This document shows positions 60,054 to 64,000 of a DNA stretch of 64,000 nucleotides, in pieces. Made by a program: the position numbers and the translations under genes. The notes below the pieces were generated by a model. The model was given only the letters and a program-made list of their open reading frames with translations, was not told the DNA's origin and did no database searches. Each line of letters opens with the position of its first letter. The first letter of the stretch is position 1. This stretch comes from Bacteroidota bacterium. Lineage in GTDB: Bacteria > Bacteroidota > Bacteroidia > Flavobacteriales > Flavobacteriaceae. Location of the stretch: contig JAEWJM010000004.1 of NCBI GenBank assembly GCA_023386585.1, positions 1 to 64,000 of the forward strand. Direction: 5' to 3'.

Positions 60054-60932
60054 ATGATCCGACCACTATTGTTCCTGTTGCTCCTAACCGTTACGGTACT
60101 TGCACAGCCGCACGCGCGGCATAAGCGACTTAAACCGGAAAAGACGCTAAAGCTTCCCAAAGAACTTCCCGAAGGTTCCGGAATTGCGGCGTATAACGGA
60201 CAATTGTGGATGCACAACGACAGTGGCGCGGCAAAAATCTACAGCATCGACGCTGCGACCGGAGAAGTAATTACCGCTTATCCATTGCCAAAAACCGAGA
60301 ATAATGATTGGGAAGATATTGCCCAGGACGCCAAATATTTCTTCGTTGGCGACATCGGAAACAACGCCGGGACGCGAGACCAGCTAAACATTCTTCGTAT
60401 CGAAAAGCAATCACTGCTGGCCCAAAAGCCAATCATCGATACGATCAGCTTTTCCTGGCCGGAAACGAAAATCCGCGGAAAAAAGCAGCAGGTCAACTTT
60501 GATTGTGAAGCAATGGTAACCGCAGGCGACAGCCTGTACCTGTTTACGAAAGAATGGAAAAAGGAACGGTGCACGCGTGTGTTTTCAATTCCACGGCTGC
60601 CCGGAAAATACGTGGCTAAATTCAAAAGTAAGATCAGAACGCGTGTTCTCGTGACGGGAGCTTTTTTCGACGACGAGCATCACAGGTTGCTTCTTATCGG
60701 TTATAATCTCTGGCTTCGCCCGTACCTGCTGGACTTTTCACAGTTCAAAGGAACCGATTTCTTTGGCGGAAAGTGCGTAAAGGTCAAGCTGCGGATTCCG
60801 TTTCGCCAAACGGAAGGAATTGCAACCTTCGACGGGCGGAAATGGTATGTCGTCAATGAGGATTTTCATTTCTGGTTTTTGCTGCATTCCGATGCCGAAT
60901 TGCATGAGTTTATCCTACCTGAGAAATGGTAA
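60054..60932 (+). CDS. Secreted beta-propeller-like protein
   Basis: A 292-residue protein with a signal peptide (MIRPLLFLLLLTVTVLAQ). The mature part has repeated short beta segments and aspartate/glycine turns (GSGIAAYNGQLWMHNDSG, NNDWEDIAQDAKYFFVGDIG, EAMVTAGDSLYLFTKEWKKE, FRQTEGIATFDGRKWYVVNE). The pattern suggests a six-bladed propeller like that of SdiA-regulated or NHL-type proteins. It probably works in the periplasm. It has no T9SS tail. It is convergent with galT and its function is unknown. Confidence 0.65.
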   Translation: MIRPLLFLLLLTVTVLAQPHARHKRLKPEKTLKLPKELPEGSGIAAYNGQLWMHNDSGAAKIYSIDAATGEVITAYPLPKTENNDWEDIAQDAKYFFVGDIGNNAGTRDQLNILRIEKQSLLAQKPIIDTISFSWPETKIRGKKQQVNFDCEAMVTAGDSLYLFTKEWKKERCTRVFSIPRLPGKYVAKFKSKIRTRVLVTGAFFDDEHHRLLLIGYNLWLRPYLLDFSQFKGTDFFGGKCVKVKLRIPFRQTEGIATFDGRKWYVVNEDFHFWFLLHSDAELHEFILPEKW

Positions 60933-60950
60933 TGAATTGAAATCGATTGT

Positions 60951-62009
60951 TTAGCTTTCGGACTTCTTGGTTTTATAATGTACTTCAGATAATTCGCGAA
61001 GGATTGCGGCGCTCTGCTCAGGCGTAATGTCGCGTTGTGCTTCGCCGAGCATTTCATATCCGACCATGAATTTGCGGACAGTGGCCGAACGCAGCAATGG
61101 CGGATAAAAATGCATGTGGAAATGACACTCCGGATGCAAATGCCCGTCGGTTGGCGTCTGGTGCATTCCGGCAGAATACGGAAATGAGGTTTCAAACAAA
61201 TTGTCGTAACGTACCGTCAGCCGTCGCAAAATATCGGCAAAAGCATTCATTTCTTCCGCTGTCATCTGCGTCAAATCGCCGAAATGCCGCTTGCTGATAA
61301 TCATTGTTTCGTACGGCCACGTCGCCCAAAACGGAACTACTGCAACAAAATGATCGTTGGCAATCACGATACGTTCCTCGTTTTCCAGTTCGGCCTGTAC
61401 GTAATCGCCCAAAAGGCTGGTATAATTCTCATTGAAATACTGCAATTGATTGGCAAGTTCTTTTGAAACCTGTGTCGGCAATGATGTCTGCGCCCATATT
61501 TGCCCGTGCGGATGCGGGTTGCTGCAACCCATTACGGCACCTTTGTTTTCAAATATCTGCACGTGGTTGATATGCGGCTGGCTGCCAATGCCTGCGTATT
61601 GTTCGCGCCACGCGTAAACCACTTTTTCGATAGCGGCCGTATCCATTTCGGCCAACGTAAGATCGTGCCGTGGCGAAAAGCAAATCACCTTGTTGATTCC
61701 GCGCTCCGGTTGCGATCGGAAGAGCTGATCTTGCGTTGCCGATGTTTCAAGATCTTCATCCAGCAGTGCAGGAAAATCGTTGTCGAAAATGAAAATATCC
61801 TTGTAATCGTCGTTGCGGATGCCGTTTGCGCGCGTATTTCCCGGGCAGAGATAGCACGCCGGATCGTATTCGGGTAGTTTGTGTTGAAGGACGACTTCCT
61901 TTTGTCCCTGCCACGGCCGTTTTGCACGGTGCGGTGAGACCAGTATCCATTCGCCCGTAAGCGGATTGAACCGTCTGTGCGGGTGCTCATTCCTGTCGAA
62001 TCGAATCAT
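60951..62009 (-). CDS. galT: Galactose-1-phosphate uridylyltransferase
   Basis: A 352-residue enzyme of the Leloir pathway that exchanges UDP-glucose and galactose-1-phosphate. The catalytic motif GCSNPHPHGQIWAQ (His-Pro-His, near 160-172) and the zinc-binding cysteines of PACYLCPGN (near 53-56) are visible, with the C-terminal ECHFHMHFYPPLLRS also conserved. Length is normal. The ATG overlaps the galK stop by 4 bases, so the two are coupled. It is the last gene of the galM-galK-galT operon on the minus strand. Confidence 0.97.
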   Translation of the reverse strand: MIRFDRNEHPHRRFNPLTGEWILVSPHRAKRPWQGQKEVVLQHKLPEYDPACYLCPGNTRANGIRNDDYKDIFIFDNDFPALLDEDLETSATQDQLFRSQPERGINKVICFSPRHDLTLAEMDTAAIEKVVYAWREQYAGIGSQPHINHVQIFENKGAVMGCSNPHPHGQIWAQTSLPTQVSKELANQLQYFNENYTSLLGDYVQAELENEERIVIANDHFVAVVPFWATWPYETMIISKRHFGDLTQMTAEEMNAFADILRRLTVRYDNLFETSFPYSAGMHQTPTDGHLHPECHFHMHFYPPLLRSATVRKFMVGYEMLGEAQRDITPEQSAAILRELSEVHYKTKKSES

Positions 62010-63178
62010 ATTTGGTATTTTGATGTTCCGTCGGATATTGCAACCTCGTATGGCCGGAGCTCAACATCGAACCGCTTCTTGTATTCGTTTGCGACCCTAT
62101 CGATCAATGCTTCCGATTTTCCGTTGCGTACAAGATTTATAGTGCATCCGCCAAATCCACCGCCCATCATTCGGGAGCCGGCAACATCTGGATCGTTTCG
62201 GACCGCATCGACAAGAAAATCGGTTTCTTCACAACTGACCTCGTAATCTTTCGACAGTCCTTGGTGTGTTTCGAAAAGCAACTGTCCAAGCGCTGCGATG
62301 TTTTTGCACTCCAGCGCATCGACTGCGAAAGAAACGCGGTGAATTTCCCTGACGACATAATCGCACCTTTTGAAAATAACTTCACCCAATTCACTTCGCA
62401 TCGCATGCAGGTGCTGCGTCGTGCAATCGCGGAAAGTCCGCACTTCCGGAAACCGCTGCCTGATTTGGGAGAGTCCGCGTTCGACTTCTTCGCGCCGCGT
62501 ATTATAATTCGAGCTCAGTAATGTGTGTTTGACATTACTGTCGAGTAGCAGGATCGAGTATTCTCCAAAATCGGCATCGTGGTATTCGTACTCCAACGTA
62601 TCGCAATCCAGTTTGATCACATTGTTCTTTTTTCCGAAAACGCATGCGAACTGATCCATTATACCACATTGCACGCCTACAAAAGTATGCTCGGCGCGCT
62701 GGCCGATAAGTGCCATTTCCTGCTTTGTGAGTTTGAGTTGGAACAGGTCGTTCATTGCATAGCAGAAGCCGCATTCAACGGCCGCCGAAGAAGAGAGCCC
62801 GGCCCCGATCGGAATCGTACTTGAAAAAACAATCCGAAAACCCCGAACCGGCAGCCGCCTGTCGATCAACTGCGCAAGCACACCAAGAAAATAGTTCGCC
62901 CACATCTGCTCCACCGGCTTTATCTGTTCCGGCAGACTGAACGAATACCGTTCGTTGATATCGGTGGCGACGATCACGCATTCGTCGTCCGACGCCTGTG
63001 AGATGGCAATGCAAACGTATTTATCGATAGCAGCGGGCAGGACGAATCCGTTGTTATAATCGACATGTTCGCCGATTATGTTGATCCGCCCAGGCGCCAA
63101 ATAGAGGCTGTTCGGCGCCATTCCGAATTCGGACCGATGCTCGTTTGCTACTTTCTCCGCAAGTTGTTGCTTGTTCAT
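62006..63178 (-). CDS. galK: Galactokinase
   Basis: A galactokinase of about 390 residues that phosphorylates galactose with ATP. The signature LAPGRINIIGEHVDYNNG (near 27-45), the ATP-binding loop PIGAGLSSSAAVECGF (near 120) and the C-terminal GGGFGGCTINLV (near 340) are all present. The ATG at 63178 was chosen over an upstream in-frame start because MNKQQLAEKV precedes the domain at the usual distance. It overlaps galT and sits one base after the galM stop. It acts in the cytoplasm. Confidence 0.97.
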   Translation of the reverse strand: MNKQQLAEKVANEHRSEFGMAPNSLYLAPGRINIIGEHVDYNNGFVLPAAIDKYVCIAISQASDDECVIVATDINERYSFSLPEQIKPVEQMWANYFLGVLAQLIDRRLPVRGFRIVFSSTIPIGAGLSSSAAVECGFCYAMNDLFQLKLTKQEMALIGQRAEHTFVGVQCGIMDQFACVFGKKNNVIKLDCDTLEYEYHDADFGEYSILLLDSNVKHTLLSSNYNTRREEVERGLSQIRQRFPEVRTFRDCTTQHLHAMRSELGEVIFKRCDYVVREIHRVSFAVDALECKNIAALGQLLFETHQGLSKDYEVSCEETDFLVDAVRNDPDVAGSRMMGGGFGGCTINLVRNGKSEALIDRVANEYKKRFDVELRPYEVAISDGTSKYQI

Positions 63179-63179
63179 T

Positions 63180-64000
63180 TCAGGTTTGTTCAAATGTCCA
63201 TAAAGTATGCTGCGTGTATTCTTCACCTTTTCTCAAAACCGCGCTGGGAAACCCCGGCTGGTTTGGTGCGTCGGGATAGTTTTGGGATTCAAAGCAGATT
63301 CCGCTGAGCTCGTGATATTCGGCGCCCTGCTTGCCCTGAAGTTCGCCGAAGCACTTTCCGCCAACGTAAATATGCAGTGATGGCTGATCAGAGAAAACCG
63401 TCATCCGCAGTCCGTTTTTCCTGCAAGTCAACGTTGCCGCTGCAGTTCCGTTGTCTTCGATAATGAACGAATCGTCGATCCCGAAGAAAGGCGTACCGCC
63501 CGCTGAAAAGTCCATTCCCTTTTTTATTGCGGGCATCACTTTTCCCGTCGGAATATTTTCCCGATCGATCTCCAACAACAAATTCGAATTAATCAGAAGC
63601 TCCTGGTTGCGCAGGTCTGCCTGATGACCTTCAAGATTGAAATAGCTATGCTGCGTCAGGTTGATAACCGTATCCTTGTCGGTTATTGCGCGATAGTGGA
63701 TATCGACCGAATTGTTTTCGGTAAGCGTATATGTCACCCACACCTGCAGCGCACCGGGAAAACCTTCTTCACCATCAGCACTCCGGTAGGTGAATGTCAG
63801 CGATTCCGCGGTTTTTCTCTCAAGCGTCCAAAGAACACGGTCGAAACCGTTTTTTCCGCCGTGAAGCGTGTTTGCATTGTTGTTGGTGCTGAGTTTGTAT
63901 TCGACTCCGTCAAGGGTGAACTTTGAATTGCTGATCCTTCCTGCATAACGGCCTATCGCGGCGCCGAAGTGTGGCGGCGCGGGAAGTTTTTGTGATGCTA
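63180..64000 (-). CDS. galM: Aldose 1-epimerase, 5' end outside the window
   Basis: The gene continues past the window edge; about 273 C-terminal residues are visible. It interconverts the alpha and beta forms of galactose. Family motifs are GAAIGRYAGRISNSKF, the catalytic His regions NANTLHGGKNGFD and LTQHSYFNLEGHQ, and the C-terminal glutamate segment GICFESQNYPDAPN. It is first in the galM-galK-galT operon and should provide alpha-galactose to GalK. Its start and any signal peptide are not in view. Confidence 0.95.
   Translation of the reverse strand, partial: ASQKLPAPPHFGAAIGRYAGRISNSKFTLDGVEYKLSTNNNANTLHGGKNGFDRVLWTLERKTAESLTFTYRSADGEEGFPGALQVWVTYTLTENNSVDIHYRAITDKDTVINLTQHSYFNLEGHQADLRNQELLINSNLLLEIDRENIPTGKVMPAIKKGMDFSAGGTPFFGIDDSFIIEDNGTAAATLTCRKNGLRMTVFSDQPSLHIYVGGKCFGELQGKQGAEYHELSGICFESQNYPDAPNQPGFPSAVLRKGEEYTQHTLWTFEQT

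Overview
The window looks like a Bacteroidota chromosome, most likely Flavobacteriaceae (Flavobacterium-like). The evidence is two large secreted proteins ending in type IX secretion (Por) sorting domains, several Bacteroidota-restricted families (DUF3667, DUF6266), weak Shine-Dalgarno signals and many AT-rich intergenic stretches. No rRNA, tRNA, CRISPR array or intact insertion sequence was recognised.

Layout. (1) 0.5-11 kb: ordinary chromosomal genes, namely an SRPBCC protein, lipoproteins, a leucine-rich T9SS surface protein, a SRAP/HMCES-type protease, a broken GNAT acetyltransferase, an RsbQ-like hydrolase paired with a PAS histidine kinase, an S41 protease and a DUF3667 membrane protein. 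(2) 11-25.8 kb: an accessory stretch dotted with dispersed palindromic and heptad-like repeats. It holds a Fic protein with operator-like repeats at its start, a four-gene SMC/kleisin/Toprim operon that looks like a Wadjet (MksBEFG/JetABCD) plasmid-defence system in the unusual gene order C-D-A-B, a DUF6266/YegP group behind a strong sigma-54 promoter match, and a HepT/MntA toxin-antitoxin pair. (3) 25.8-37.2 kb: a long tellurium-resistance-type (Ter) stress operon with four TerD-domain proteins, a HAD phosphatase, a phosphoribosyltransferase-like protein, three TerY-type vWA proteins, a PP2C phosphatase, a protein kinase, TerC and two small partners. (4) 37.5-50.6 kb: a defence island with hsdR-hsdS, then a ComEC-like metallo-beta-lactamase protein and a GmrSD-type DUF262/DUF1524 enzyme, then hsdM-mcrB-mcrC, nearly all overlapping or spaced by a few bases. 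(5) 50.8-64 kb: chromosomal genes again, including a 1423-residue CotH/lamin-tail T9SS protein, a Tat-exported SDR oxidoreductase, a very acidic small protein, two tiny paralogous peptide genes with their own terminators, and the galactose operon galM-galK-galT (galM cut by the window edge).

The most interesting candidates are the C-D-A-B Wadjet-like operon, the MBL plus GmrSD pair lodged inside a type I restriction operon, the twin short peptide genes, the sigma-54-driven DUF6266 cluster, and the repeat families that crowd the accessory region.
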